From Riptortus pedestris (taxonomy: Eukaryota; Arthropoda; Insecta; Hemiptera; Alydidae): DNA of 64,000 bases. The DNA lies in assembly GCA_019009955.1 (NCBI GenBank), contig CM032228.1, positions 75,191,501 through 75,255,500 on the forward strand. Reading direction: 5' to 3'. Shown piece by piece: positions 1 through 12,800 of the stretch. The stretch's first letter is position 1. The number at the start of each line of letters is the position of its first letter. Position numbers and translations under genes: made by a program. The notes beneath the pieces were generated by a model. The model had not been told where the DNA came from, ran no database searches, and saw nothing but the letters and a program-made list of their open reading frames with translations.

Positions 1-534
1 CCAGAAAGGGGGCCATTGATATTTAAAACATTGTACCACTTTAGTATATCATGAAAGTCATGACAGCCTAACAACTAACATGAAGAGCATGGAAATAAAG
101 CTGGAGAGGTTTGGTTATTTTAAAATCACGCAAAGTCTTCAAAAACTAAGCAGATTTCCCAAAAGCTGCGATAATGTATGCTGATGATTTCCTCACCATC
201 TATTCTCTATTTATCCCTAAAATCAGAAGCTTCTGAAAATCGAATATAAAATATTAGCTTGATAAGATTTGTTTAGTAACTCGGTTATTGAAAGTGAAAA
301 TTGCACGAGTGAGGGTGAAGGTTTAGTGAGATAGAATACAAAAAAATGAAAATGTATCAATTAATGTTTGAGTAATCCTCCCCGCTAAACCCTTCCTCTT
401 TATGCTCTGATTTCATCCACTAAGTTATAAAATTTATATTTTTGAATGAAACTATTTAGTAAGGTATTGATAAAATAAGAATCATGAAGTGTACAAAAAA
501 TATATACTTACAGAGAATACAATTAAAACAATAT

Positions 535-1033
535 TGTTACTTTTATTACAAAAATAATAAACGTTGTTTATTAGAGCTCTTTTGAATTGCAAAATTAAAC
601 ACAAAAGCTTTAGAGTTTTATCACTGCACAATTTACTTAAGAATGCACTACGCTCTTGATAAATTATTCTTAACTATTACTCACAGTATGCACTGATAAC
701 TGCACTTCCCATTGCACAGTACAATAACTCAGGATCACTGAAGTTCACAAAAACACGGCACTGCACTGTTCTTTACATAAACATGGTGCCACACTGCAAC
801 TAAACTGCACTTTTCACTAAAGCTGCACAAAAAACAGCGTTTCTCACTTGAAGAGAATTGAGAACTAACTGTCGAGCGAGCGGGGCCGCTTTTATAGACA
901 GGCGGCAAGATCAAAGGTAAGGGCCCCAAGAACACTCTTTGTCGCCACCGGTCCTGGTCTTTCATCTACACAGTACTTCTTAATTACGTGATTAACTCTT
1001 GTATACTTTTTCATATACCTAGTTTTCGCAACA
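535..1033 (-). mobile_element. Solo LTR, diverged copy of the 8391 unit
   Basis: On the minus strand it runs TGTTGCGAAAAC to AAAAGTAACA, flanked by ATAT on both sides (531-534, 1034-1037). It shares with 8391-9053 the runs of GTGCAGTGC-type sequence, the AAGAGCTC/AAGAACTC region and the terminal GTAATAAAA-like end. The antisense ORF inside (735-965) is a chance frame. Confidence 0.6.
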
Positions 1034-1189
1034 ATATTTTATATTTAAGCTTGGAATTAAACGTTTCATTATATATCAGCTTAACATAAATATGAGATGA
1101 ATAAAAGTGAAGGTTTACTGAAGGAACACAAATTTTCAAAAGGTTTACTTATATAGAATTTTTTTATCCCTCTCAAAACGGAAATACTT

Positions 1190-1440
1190 TGAAATTCTCT
1201 CCTGATCGCATAGATTCCAGCCATTAACAAACTAGAATTTTAGTTTTAGATAAAACTTATTAATATTGAGTTTGGTGTCAAACAAAAACTGCAACCACCA
1301 GAGCATTAACTGGCAAATATATACAGTTTTGTATGGATCTCATTTCCATTATCTTCTGGATCAATGGACATTTGAAGACATTTTTTTGAAAATTACTTCA
1401 TTAGTAAAACTTCAGTAACTGATTTCCCTTAAAACAAAAT
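1190..1440 (-). mobile_element. Helentron-like fragment
   Basis: Plus-strand text reads the reverse of the family: CCAGCCATTAACAAACTAGA, CAAAAACTGCAACCACCAGA, CAATGGACATTTGAAGACAT, ending GTAACTGATTTCCCTT. Diverged. Confidence 0.5.
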
Positions 1441-2112
1441 CTGCAAAATAGAAATAGTAGATTAGAATAACATAAGGCCTGGAGCTTGGACCATTGTACT
1501 GGTATCACCTTCTTCAGCAAGTTATTCTGTCCACTGAATGTCAACTCTCCCTAAAATTAACATTTATCTCATTATTTATTCTTGCTTGCATGTCTTGTCT
1601 GAAGTTATAATCTACTCTTTTTTTAAACTCTTCATATTTATGACTATTTGATGGTTTTTTATATATATATTTTTAACTTAATTTGAATTTTATATTTATA
1701 ATTATCATATTTAAAAATATTCTGCCACTTTCATATAGACCAGCTATTTTATAGCAATGCATAGTAGGCATGTATGTGTAAATTTACCACTAAGTTGTTT
1801 AAATGGATGATTTCTATAGTTCAGTGTTATATTGTATAATATATTGTTGTTTTAGAACTTGATGATGGCAGCAAGGTCTGCCAAAATCAAGTTTGTGTGA
1901 AAAATATAGATGTTAATAACGTGTACAGTTTTTTTTTGCCCTTTATAAAAAAACTGAATTAAACATTTATTTTCCTAAATAGTTTTGCAAACAGTTTTAT
2001 CAAATTGATTTATTGTACAAAAGAAGTATTGTATTATAATTGTTTTGTTTTCAATAAAAGAATAAACAAATGGCTTCTTGATTGTTTCCCATGTGTTTGT
2101 AAATATGATACA
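1441..2112. other. No gene seen
   Basis: AT-rich sequence with frequent stops in all frames. I recognise no repeat or gene. Confidence 0.5.
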
Positions 2113-2292
2113 ATGGCTAATTAGGACAAGTTATTTAAAATTTATTACCCTTTTTTAGGCAGGGTAGGAGTAGGGTGATGAGATTTTCACCAAATAAATT
2201 ACTATGCCCACATGGGAATCGAAACTATGACACTAGGATTATCAAGTTTATTAAGACCAACACAGCAATCCCCATGGTTAGCCCGAGCACCT
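2113..2292 (-). mobile_element. tRNA-derived SINE copy, diverged
   Basis: The minus strand reads a tRNA-like head (GGTGCTCGGGCTAACCATGG...) with box B-like GTTTCGATTCCCA, then the family body and GTCCTAATTAGCCAT. The 80-codon plus-strand ORF at 2175 is a shadow of it. Confidence 0.6.
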
Positions 2293-2733
2293 ATCAAATG
2301 GAAGTCTGTCTGCTTGGTAAGATGTGCCATGCTTCCTTTTCATGGCCAAAATGTGATTGTACACACATAAAATCCATGGGTGACCTCCTTAAATTCATGT
2401 ATGCAATTATGTCTTAAGTTAACAATTTGTTACAGTCTGTATATAATATTATATACAGTATTATATTATATATAATATAATAATCTGAGACAAGGCTTTC
2501 ATGGAAACTCTTCAGGCAGGTCCCGATATCTCTATGGTTTGAAAGTTTGTTGTTGGTTTCTATTCTACTTACCTTGTTGCCGACTAAGTCATTGTTAGCT
2601 CAAAGCACAATGATGATGAACGCTACCTCTGAGAATCATCTGCTGAGGGGAGTTCCACTGTTAGGCCCAATTCTGGTGAACCACTTGGCAGAGGTATTAA
2701 AATCACTCTTTTCTTTAAACAAGACCACACTGA

Positions 2734-2735
<2 letters not shown>

Positions 2736-2795
<60 letters not shown>
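2736..2795. repeat. (TA)n microsatellite
   Basis: About 30 pure TA units. Both flanking ORFs with IYIYIY runs are frames of it. Confidence 0.97.
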
Positions 2796-2798
<3 letters not shown>

Positions 2799-3944
2799 CC
2801 CAAGTAAAGCCAAAATTCGATTTAATAATTGGATTCCTAAAGTGGGCCAAAAATAAAATAAAAAATCATAATACGCTGACCCAATGTGTGGCTCAGTATA
2901 TTGGCTTATACAATTTATTTTGTGAGGGTCCCATTAACAGTGGAAATACAGGTAAATTACTGATATTTTTTGATAACTGGAACAGATTGGTATAGTCACA
3001 TTTCATTAAAGTAATTTCATTTTATATATAATATATTAATTATGGCTCATGGGGAATTATTAAACAAAGCTCATCAGATGAACTTAAATATAAGTGGATA
3101 TGAAAATGAGGGAAGTGGTAGTGAGTGTTTCGGGTCTAATCAAGAAGAGAAATATGTACCAATGGGGAAAGGGAAAATGGGCTCACAAGCAGCAATGACC
3201 ATTTTTAATGCAAATGAATGAACAATTAAATAGTTTAAATTTTAAAAAATGAATATAAATACTGAGCAAATTGATAATTTAAATAAAATATCAGACACAA
3301 ATACTGAACAATTAAATAACAATACTCAACAATTAAATAAAAATTATGACCCATTAAAGAGACATACTGAGCAATTTGATAATTTAAATAATAAGAAATT
3401 AAATTGAAAATTGGATGTAAATACTGAGCAAATTAGTAATTTTAATTTAAAAAATAGACACAAACATTGAACAGTTAAATCAAAAACTTGATTATGGATT
3501 TAACCATTTAAATATAAAAATAAGTGAAAATTGTAAAAAATTAGTATTTTTAGAAAATCAGGTAAGTCAACAAATTAATGCTTTGAAGGAAGACCAAATA
3601 TAAATTAATAATATGGTAAATATCATAAAGGCTAGGGTACATCATGTGGAACAAAATAATTAGAAAATAGTAGAAGTAAAAAATTGAGTAGGAGAATTAG
3701 AAGAAAATATTACATTAGAAATAGGTAATTTTCAAACACTAGTTAGAACTGATATTTAAGATTTTAAGGAAGAAATTGGCAATATTATAACAGAATATGA
3801 AATTTACCAATTTCTTTACAGAATAAAGAAGTACTAGGGGATTGATATAAAAAAGTCACAGTTAGATTTTCAAATTATATTAAACAAGATTCAAGAGAAT
3901 TTATATTAAAATTAGATAAATATATTAAATCTATCTCATCTGAC

Positions 3945-4165
3945 CTGGGGCTCAGGTAGCTATGTGAGTTAAGGCGTTGGTCTTGATATCACATTGTAAA
4001 CCTAGAGTGGCGAGTTCGACTCCTGCCTGAGCAATAGGAATTTGTTTAGTGATAAAATTATTAAATAAAATCTTTAGTCCTACCCTGGCTAGAAAAGGGT
4101 GATAAGCTGTAGATAACCCATCCCAATTAGCCTTGGTTGCAAAAAGTGGACGTTAATAAATAAAC
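3945..4165 (+). mobile_element. tRNA-derived SINE
   Basis: The 5' end (3947-4033) resembles a tRNA: box A-like TAGCTATGTGAG near 3956 and box B-like GAGTTCGACTC near 4012, closing with CTGAGCA that pairs with the opening GGCTCAG. The body contains CCTACCCTGGCTAGAAAAGG and ends CGTTAATAAATAAA. Related copies occur at 2113-2292, 28790-28912, 53384-53482 and 60956-61140. RNA polymerase III promoter is expected. Confidence 0.8.
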
Positions 4166-4965
4166 ATTTAAAATAGATAATATCGTTGTGCTTGGGGCTA
4201 CTTTTGGAAAATAAATTAGTATTTTTGCATAGTTTATAATAAACAATGCTGTCCTAATTATGAATTGTAAGGCCTATAGTACTTGAATTGATTGCTATCC
4301 GTGATTATGATTTATATTTTTATTATTTTGAATGCTAAACTATTCTTGAAGAATAGTGAAGGAACGAGGCGTTTTTTTTTTTTCTTACCTGAGATAATAA
4401 TTCCTTCACCATCCAGCACCTCAAAAATGGAAATAAAATGAAGTGTATAAATGACTAAGGGACAACGATTTGAGAATAGGGAAGTAAATAATTACAATTA
4501 AAAATAAGATAGATAATCCATGGGAGATTCTGGATGTCTTTATACTGAATAATCTTTTTGACGAAAATTTCTGTTAGATGAACCTGATAAAATAATTGAA
4601 ATTAAAAAATGTTGTCCTTTTGTAAGCATTCACATTGTGGAAGTTAACTTAAACCCGAAGATACTGGGGCCAAAGTATCAGTTATGCTAAAAGAATTATT
4701 TCATCAAGATAAAAATAAATTCGGTAAATTTGAAATTTTACCCATGATCAAAACCAATGTAATATCTGTAACTGGTTAAAAAGCTGACTGCTTGAATAAA
4801 CAACTATTGCTACTATAAATAGAACCTGCTTTATTTTTTGCAATCATTTTATTGTACCAGGCATCCATTCATATTTAATTATGGTTGTAGATTTCCTTTA
4901 TAAATATAAAACAGCTATTAACTTTCATGAGTCACAATTCATATCACTTAGTGATGAAAATAATA

Positions 4966-5655
4966 AAAGTCTGTCATGCAGGGGCTGCGTAAACTAAGCA
5001 GATTTCCCTCGTGAAGCTTAACTATAGATAAATCTACATACTTGTAACACAACACCACTGTAAATATTAAGTGAATAAATACAAACAGTAATAAGAAATC
5101 TTTCAGTAAATTTTAACAAAATTCCAATGGGAAGAGTCTGAAATGTAAACAAACAGTTCTTCCAACTTCTCAATGGAAAGAAAAACAATTAATAAAATAT
5201 ATCAGATATAACATACATTTTTTTATGAAAACTACTTACTATATCTAATTCATAATTTATAATGAATCAGAATAGTTTTTATCCCAACCAATCAAATTTT
5301 AGTAGTCCAAGAGCTTAAGATGAGGGGGAGATCACTTTCAATCTGAAGTATAGTAACGGAGGTATTTCGAAAATCCCCCTTTAAACCTCCCCTCCCACTA
5401 TTCCGATTTCAGCCATTAAGGAGCTTGATCTTTCTTTTTACATAAAACAATTAAATATCGAGTTTGGTAATGATCAAACAAACATTGCAAACACTAGAGT
5501 GTTAACAGACACACACACACACACATGTATATATTATATATATAATTTTGAACAGACCTCATTTTCGTCATCTCTTGGGTAGGAAGGAGGAGGTAGGAGA
5601 TTTGAAGAAATGTTTTGAAAATCGCGTCATGAGTACGACCTCAATAGTTGATTTC
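4966..5655 (-). mobile_element. Helentron-like element nested in the gypsy-like remnant
   Basis: Runs from AAAGTCTGTCATGCAGGGGC (stem-loop side) to GCGTCATGAGTACGACCTCA ATAGTTGATTTCCCC. Its central tract is (CA)n plus (TA)n at 5505-5545. The host retroelement resumes right after it, so it is the younger insertion. Confidence 0.7.
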
Positions 5656-6440
5656 CCCTACTGGAAATTCGCTAATAATATTAAAGTACAGTATGATCCG
5701 GAGGATGTCAAAGATACATCAAATGAACTCAATTTTTTTAATTATAACTCAATGATTTATAATGAACCCATTAAAGTAAACAAAGGTTTGAATTTTGGAA
5801 TTAATGTTAATATAAATTCTTGCATTGACCATCTCGAGTTCTAGCCAGGTTTTGGAATATATATATATATATAAATATTAATCGTTTTAGAGACATTTTT
5901 CATCAAAATAAAAACGTTTTTAGAGAACAACTTGGATGTGTATTAGACTATGAGTGCAAATTGGAATTTATTGATGAAACCTCTTATGAGCAATATCAAT
6001 ATACTATTAAACCAAAACTAGTATAAATGGTAAAATTGGAACTAAATAATCTGATAGCACATAATTAAGTTTCAAACTCATGCTATATTAATCCAATTAT
6101 TTTAATCCAGAAAAAGGATGGTAGATTTCTTAATAAAATACTTTATAATCATAAACCTCTTTATGATTCAATTCCAAATATTGATGAAATTTTAGCTCAA
6201 TGATCAGATGCCAAATTTTTAGCTACCATAGCTCATAGAAATAGTTTTTGACAGGTTCCACTCTCACATAATAGTAGAAAGTATAAAATGGTCTTCAATT
6301 TTATCACCTAACTTTCCATTTCAAAAGAGTTCCTTTTGGAATTTTGGTAAGTCTTGCTCCGTAACAAAAGCCTTAAGAAGAGGTATACCTAAACCTTTTA
6401 TAAAGTATCTAAAATTGTGGAAAAATCATAGAAGAATTTT

Positions 6441-7060
6441 TAGAAGCTCTAAATCATATGTGGGCAACAACCAGCTGTAAGATTTGATCCGGCACGCGAG
6501 ACATTTTTAAAAACGAAATTAGTAAGCTGCCTTGGTGAGGAGAACATGAAATGTTCATCACTCTCCGTCTGAGGTGCCTCGACAGTAGGACGTAACCTGG
6601 TGTGATCTGTACCGCTAACATCTCAGTCTGGTCCGTGTGGCACATCACAGCTCTCCCATTTTGGAGAAGAACATATCGCCTTTTGGTTAATCTAGTCTTC
6701 ACTAACTGCCAGAGCTTACGATTGTCACCGTGTGTCTGCCTGCCTGTTTCATTTCACTCCGCCGTCTTCCACTGTCTCATGAGGGAGCGGATTTGGGTAG
6801 TGAGAGAGTTAAGGATGGGTCGTAGGGCGGGGTTGCTGGTGGCAGGAATTTTTAATGGTGTTCCTATAATTTTAACTTGCATAACCAAGTTTCATAATAT
6901 TTGGTTCAGCCGTTTATGCATGAAAAGGTAACAAACAAATAAACAAAAGAACAAACAAACATACACGAAAGAAACAAAATGCAGTTATGGCGTCTATGAC
7001 ATTTGAAACGAAAAAGTATCGTGAAATTTCGAGAAAAAAATCAATGTACAGACAGAGGTT

Positions 7061-7062
<2 letters not shown>
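6441..7062. other. Unassigned, moderately GC-rich stretch
   Basis: Between the gypsy-like remnant and a (TA)n tract. Two opposing ORFs (6454-6702 minus, 6602-6931 plus) overlap; neither shows a recognisable motif. The GC rise at 6470-6840 suggests an inserted repeat of unknown type. Confidence 0.4.

Positions 7063-7131
<69 letters not shown>
7063..7131. repeat. (TA)n microsatellite
   Basis: About 34 pure TA units, no gene nearby. Confidence 0.97.
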
Positions 7132-7134
<3 letters not shown>

Positions 7135-7139
7135 TATTA

Positions 7140-8326
7140 CCTTAACTAGTTTAGTCTACTCATTTCCCTCATTAGAAATTATGTTCGTCCATATTCGTTC
7201 TGGGACTCTCTCAGGGATTCCCCAAGCCCCAAGATTTCCGTCAAACATAAATATGGATTGAGCGAAGTGGATTAAACTGCATCTAGTTGAGATAGACATT
7301 TTGTTATGGGGAATAGATTATATAAGAGATAAATTCCACTCCTAATAGTTAATTCTCATGAAGAAGATGTCAATTGTGTTGGACTGGTGTTGTTTATTTT
7401 GTTATTTAGAGAAAGTTTTCTTATATACACTATCGTCGAATACCGATCTATAAAGACGTTATAAGCTAAAAATTATAGCAGGAGTCAACAATTTTATATG
7501 GCACAAAAGACTCACCTAACTAAATAAAACACTCAGTATGTGTATTAGCACTAATGCCTTTATTATAATAAACCATATAACATTTCTAGGGACGGGCAGG
7601 AGTGGGGGTATAAGGGAGGCCTGAAATAAAAAATAGTGTTTCTATTGGTTTTTCTGCAAATATGCACATGACACAAGTTGTTTATTTTGTTATTTAGAGT
7701 AACATTTGTTATATTCAGTTTGGTCGAATAACAAAGTATAAACGAGATATACTCTAAAAACTAGCCATCAATTTTGTTGGGCACTAACGATTGAACCGAA
7801 CTTAACCAAACTCGGAATGTGAATTAGCATTAATTCTTCCATGATTATAAGATTTATTTAAGATTAAAAGTTTTAGGTCCAAACGGTAGTGGGGGTTATG
7901 AGGGACGCCTGAAATTTATAATTGCGATATTCCGATTCCCATTGGTTTTTCAACGATTTTCTATAAAAATACCATCATTAGTCAGTCAACGATGATTTCC
8001 CGGGCATCGCCAGGTATATTAGCTAGTTTGTATACAGAAAATACGTAAATTATAGATGATATTTAATTATAATAACTGCTATCCATGATTATGATTTGAA
8101 TTATTCACGGTATGTCAAACAGTCGAGAGGGAATGATTAAAGACTTATTTCATTTATTCTTCAAATCTAACATTTTTTTTTTTTTCCATAAGTCGCCCAA
8201 CGGACCCTTACGGGAAGAAATGAGCCCAGACGGGAAGGGCAGTTGTACGCGTAGAAGCATTACCAAAAACAAAATAGAATCTTTCCGTCTCAAATGATTT
8301 CCCGAGCGAAGCCGGGTACCTTGGCA

Positions 8327-8327
<1 letters not shown>
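7140..8327. mobile_element. Second interspersed repeat family (GCGAAGCCGGG end)
   Basis: Two internal copies (7430-7770 and 7690-8030) of a sequence with GTTGTTTATTTTGTTATTTA GAG and AGGGAGGCCTGAAAT motifs, with ends CCCGAGCGAAGCCGGGTACC (8300). Same family at 37790-38305 plus 39528-39780 (split by the piggyBac element) and at 57630-58600 in reverse. The end has a stem-loop (CCCGA...TCGGG). No coding capacity seen. Confidence 0.55.

Positions 8328-8390
<63 letters not shown>
8328..8390. repeat. (TA)n microsatellite left of solo LTR
   Basis: Pure TA up to the first base of the LTR at 8391; likely one tract with 9054-9113 before insertion. Confidence 0.95.
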
Positions 8391-8395
<5 letters not shown>

Positions 8396-9049
8396 GGGAA
8401 ATTAAATACACCAGAGAAGGAACCGCGTGATTGGGGAGTGCGGAGGAGTTCAAAGAAGTGCCGATAATCGGTGGCGTCCCTACTAGTCCCTTCCAGTCCT
8501 TCTTGGAAAAGCCTCGGTCTCATCCTGCTCCTCTATTTAAGCCTGTACAGCCCAACCTAGTGGAGCCGGTAGAATCTAATTAGGGACTTTCAGGAACTTC
8601 TGGACCTTTCTTCCTCTAGCCCCTTCTACAGACATATATATGAGACCCGCCAGTACCCCGAGTTCAGTTTATGGTCAGATGTCTTGATGGTCACATCACT
8701 CCAGTGCGACTTAGTGCAGTGCGGTAAAGTGTTTTTATAAGAAGAACAGTGTTGTGCCGTGACTGTGAGTAACAGTTTAGTGCCGTGTTTAAGACAGTGC
8801 AGTGCCGCGAAGTAAAGGACAGTGCAGTGCCGTCTTTTTGTGAATTTCAGTGACCGTGAGTGAATTATTGGACTGTGTAATCTGAAGAACTATCAGTGTA
8901 ATACTGTGAGTAGTAATAATTAACCAAGAGAATTGTGCATTGTGAAATAAATCGTGCCGTGAAAAACTGTGAAACTTGTGTGTGATTAATTTTGCAATCC
9001 AAAAGAACTCTTATTAACAACGTTTATTACTGGTTTTGTAATAAAACGT

Positions 9050-9053
<4 letters not shown>
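8391..9053 (+). mobile_element. Solo LTR inserted in a (TA)n tract
   Basis: A 663-bp unit begins TGTTGGGGAAATT and ends AAAACGTAACA, with (TA)n on both sides (8328-8390, 9054-9113). It has a TATTTAAG at 8532 and AATAAA at about 8946, consistent with LTR promoter and polyadenylation signals. GC content is above the surroundings. A related, opposite-strand unit lies at 535-1033. No internal coding region adjoins it. Confidence 0.7.

Positions 9054-9113
<60 letters not shown>
9054..9113. repeat. (TA)n microsatellite right of solo LTR
   Basis: Pure TA from the last base of the LTR to the Helentron-like fragment at 9113. Confidence 0.95.
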
Positions 9114-9116
<3 letters not shown>

Positions 9117-9420
9117 TGTTACCGCTCTAGTGGTCGCAATGTTCGTTTGATTGGCTAAAACCAGACGAGTGTAAGGGGATCTATAGAAGGGGGGGGGGGT
9201 GATTTTTAGAATTCAAAATATATCTATTATTATACGTTTTATCGAACAATGGTACAGAACTAATCTTATTGTGAATTTATTTGTCTATAAATGTTAATTT
9301 ATAAATATTTCCCCTATCATGAATATTATCTCAGATATTTGTGTTAGCAAATTCCCCTAAAAGGAAATCAGCTATTTTTTTCAGTAAACCCCCACAGGTA
9401 CTCATGTCATGTTAATAATA
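9113..9420 (+). mobile_element. Helentron-like fragment after a (TA)n tract
   Basis: GCCTGTTACCGCTCTAGTGG through the middle part to about 9420. A piece of the other end, CCCTAAAAGGAAATCAGCTA, occurs at 9354. Confidence 0.5.
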
Positions 9421-9854
9421 ACTTCTTGTCATGAACCACTTATTCAATGCTTAAATACTAAATATTGTTTTCACTGGACTTTTACTTTGTTATTTAGCGA
9501 GTTCTTTGTATTTTTGTTTTAAGCCATTTGTACATCCTCATTTCTACACGTTTGATTTTTTTTATATTTAACTGAATCACTTTATCTCATTTTCAGCGTA
9601 CATTTCAATTTCTATTTACTTAGGACTGTTGCTAAAAGAGAAATACAGAATAGATGATGAGATGAAATGACCAGTATGTTATTCTTGAAATCTGCTTCGT
9701 TTTGTGAGGGAACTTGGTAATTTCAGAAGAAAACTCAAGAGAGTCCTCAGTGTTTGGATTAAACCAGTTGTTCAAATCCATTATTAGGTCAGTTGAGTTC
9801 TGCCAATTACTAGCAAAGACATTACCAATTTTGATTGAGTTGACTGCTGAATAT

Positions 9855-12800
9855 TGTTATAACTTCCTCTTATATATCTGTGTTATAACTATTATTATAA
9901 AGTAGTCTCCACTATGTGAGTTATAACTCTTGCAATAAATTCTCTTCAATATCTGAGTTGAACAATTGCTATAAACTCTCCAATAAGTGAGTTATAACTG
10001 TTGTTCTTATTTCCTCTCCAATATGTGAGTTATAACTGTTGTTATTATCTCTTCTCCAATATGTGAGTTATAACTCTTGTATTAAATTCCTCTTCAATAT
10101 GTGCGTTATAACTCTTGTATTAAATTCCTCTTCAGTATGTGAGCAATAAATATTGCTATAATCTTCTCTCCAATGTGTGACTTACAACTATTTTTAAAAA
10201 AAACCCTCTCCAAAATGTGAGTTATAACTCTTGTATTAAATTCCTCTTCAATATGTGAGTAATAAATATTGTTATAATCTTCTCACCAATGTGTGACCTA
10301 CAACTATTTTTATAAATCCCTCTCCAATATGTGAGTTATGGCTCTTGTATTAAATTCCTCTTCAATATGTGAGTTATAACTCTTGTATTAAATTCCACTT
10401 CAATTTGTGAGTAATAAATATTGCTATAATCTTCTATCCAATGTGTGACCTACAACTATTTTTATAAATCCCTCTCCAATATGTGAGTTATAATCTCCTC
10501 TCCAATCTATGAGTAATTACCCTTGTAATAAATCCCTCTCAAAATATGTGGGTTATAACTACTTTAATAAATTCCTCTTGAATTTATGTGTTATAAATAC
10601 TGTTATAATATCTTCTCAAATATTTTGAGTTATAACTCTTGTAATAAATCCTGTCTAATAAGTGAATTGAATGAATGAATAAAATTAATTTTATTTTTGT
10701 TTCCAAATTTAACAATTCTTACAATGTAAAGAAATTTACATAAGCTTTGGCTAGCTCATTAGCTTGAGTGACACGTTCTTTTGTATTTCAAATGAAATAA
10801 TAAATACTTATAGTAACATAAAAACTAGTTATAAAGCGAGTTATAACTGTAGTGAAAAGTTTCTCTTCAATATTTGTCATAACTATTGTAGTAAATTCCT
10901 CTTCAATGTGTGACATAAATATTGCTGTAAATTCCTCTCCAAAATGTAGGTTGTAACTATCGTTATAATCTCTTCAATATGTAACTTATATCTATTGTTA
11001 TGCAATCCTCTCCAATATGTGACTTATGACTATTGTTATAAATTCCCCTCGAATATGTGTCTTATTATTATTGTAATAAAATCCTGTTCGATAGTGAGTT
11101 ATAACTATTGTTGTGCATTCCTCTCCAATATATGAGTTAGGGCTATTGTTAAAATCTTCTCTCGTATTCGTGAGATAACTATTGTTTTACATTCCTCTCG
11201 AATATGTGAGCTAGATCTATTGTTACGAAATTCCTCTCCAATATGTGAGCTATAACTATTGTTATAAATTCCTCTCTAATATGTGAGCTATAACTATTGT
11301 TATAAATTCCTCTTCAATATGTGAGCTAGATCTATTGTTACGAAATTCCTCTACAATATGTGAGCTATAACTATTGTTATAAATTCCTCTTCAATATGTG
11401 AGCTATAACTATTGTTATAAATTCCTCTCCAATATATGAGTTAGGACTATTATTAAAATCTTCTCTTGTATTTGTGAGATAACTATTGTTATACGAAACA
11501 TTCCTCTCGAATATGTGAGCTAGATCTATTGTTACTAAATTCCTCTCCAATATGTGAGCTATAACTATTGTGATAAATTCCTCTTCAATATGTGAGCTAT
11601 AACTATTGTTATAAATTCCTCTCCAATATGTGAGCTATAACTATTGTTATAAATTCCTCTTCAATATGTGAGTTATAACTATTGTTATAAATTCCTCTTC
11701 AATATGTGAGTTATAACTATTGTTATAAATTCCTCTCCAATATATGAGTTAGGACTATTGTTAAAATATTCTCTCGTATTTGTGAGATAACTATTGTTAT
11801 ACGGTGCATTCCTCTCGAATATGTGAGCTAGATCTATTGTTACAAAATTCCTCTCCAATATGTGAGCTATAACTATTGTTATAAATTCCTCTTCAATATG
11901 TGAGCTATAACTATTGTTATAATTTCCTCTCCAATATATGAGTTAGGACTATTGTTAAAATCTTCTCTCGTATTTGTGAGATAACTATTATTTTACATTC
12001 CTCTCGAATATGTGAGCTAGATATATTGTTACGAAATTCCTCTCCAATATATGAGTTATAACTGTAGTGAAAAGTTTCTTTTCAATATTTGTCATAACTA
12101 TTGTAGTAAATTCCTCTTCAATGTGTGACATAAATATTGCTGTAAATTCCTCTCCAAAATGTAGGTTGTAACTATCGTTATAATCACTTCAATATGTAAC
12201 TTATATCTATTGTTATGCAATCCTCTCCAATATGTGACTTATGAATATTGTTATAAATTCCTCTCGAATATGTGTCTTATTATTATTGTAATAAAATCCT
12301 GTTCGATAGTGAGTTATAACTATTGTTGTGCATTCCTCTCCAATATATGAGTTAGGGCTATTGTTAAAATCTTCTCTCGTATTCGTGAGATAACTATTGT
12401 TTTACATTCCTCTCGAATATGTGAGCTAGATCTATTGTTACAAAATTCCTCTTCAATATGTGAGCTATAACTATTGTTATAAATTCCTTTTCAATATGTG
12501 AGCTATAACTATTGTTATAAATTCCTCTTCAATATGTGAGCTATAACTATAGTTATAAATTCCTCTCCAATATGTGAGCTATAACTATTGTTATAAATTC
12601 CTCTTCAATATGTGAGCTATAACTATTGTTATAAATTCCTCTCCAATATGTGAGCTATAACTATTGTTATAAATTCCTCTCCAATATGTGAGCTATAACT
12701 ATTGTTATAAATTCCTCTCCAATATGTGAGCTATAACTATTGTTATAAATTCCTCTCCAATATGTGAGCTATAACTATTGTTATAAATTCCTCTCCAATA

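Larger units (their letters stand above)
2990..6440 (+). mobile_element. Decayed Ty3/gypsy-like element interrupted by a Helentron-like copy
   Basis: From 3040 a Lys/Asn-rich coiled, gag-like region with many stops (repeats of NTEQIDNLN). Around 4650-4690 a protease-like GAKVSVMLKELF. From about 5660-5840 an open stretch (KFANNIKVQYDPEDVKDTSN onward), and from 5880-6310 RT-like pieces: EQLGCVLDYECKLEFIDET, NPIILIQKKDGRFLNK, YDSIPNIDEILAQ, VPLSHNSRKYKMVFNF. Order protease then RT fits Ty3/gypsy. Numerous stops and frameshifts. A SINE (3945-4165) and a Helentron-like copy (4966-5655) are nested in it. No LTRs were paired. Confidence 0.65.

Noticed and set aside
2547..2850. ORFs with long IYIYIY runs here and at 6914, 8208, 8290, 14388, 22695, 50887, 57438
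   Set aside because: They are translations of (TA)n tracts and carry no other coding signal.
3947..4033. Functional tRNA gene
   Set aside because: Box A and the arms are degenerate, and the sequence continues into a repeated SINE body.
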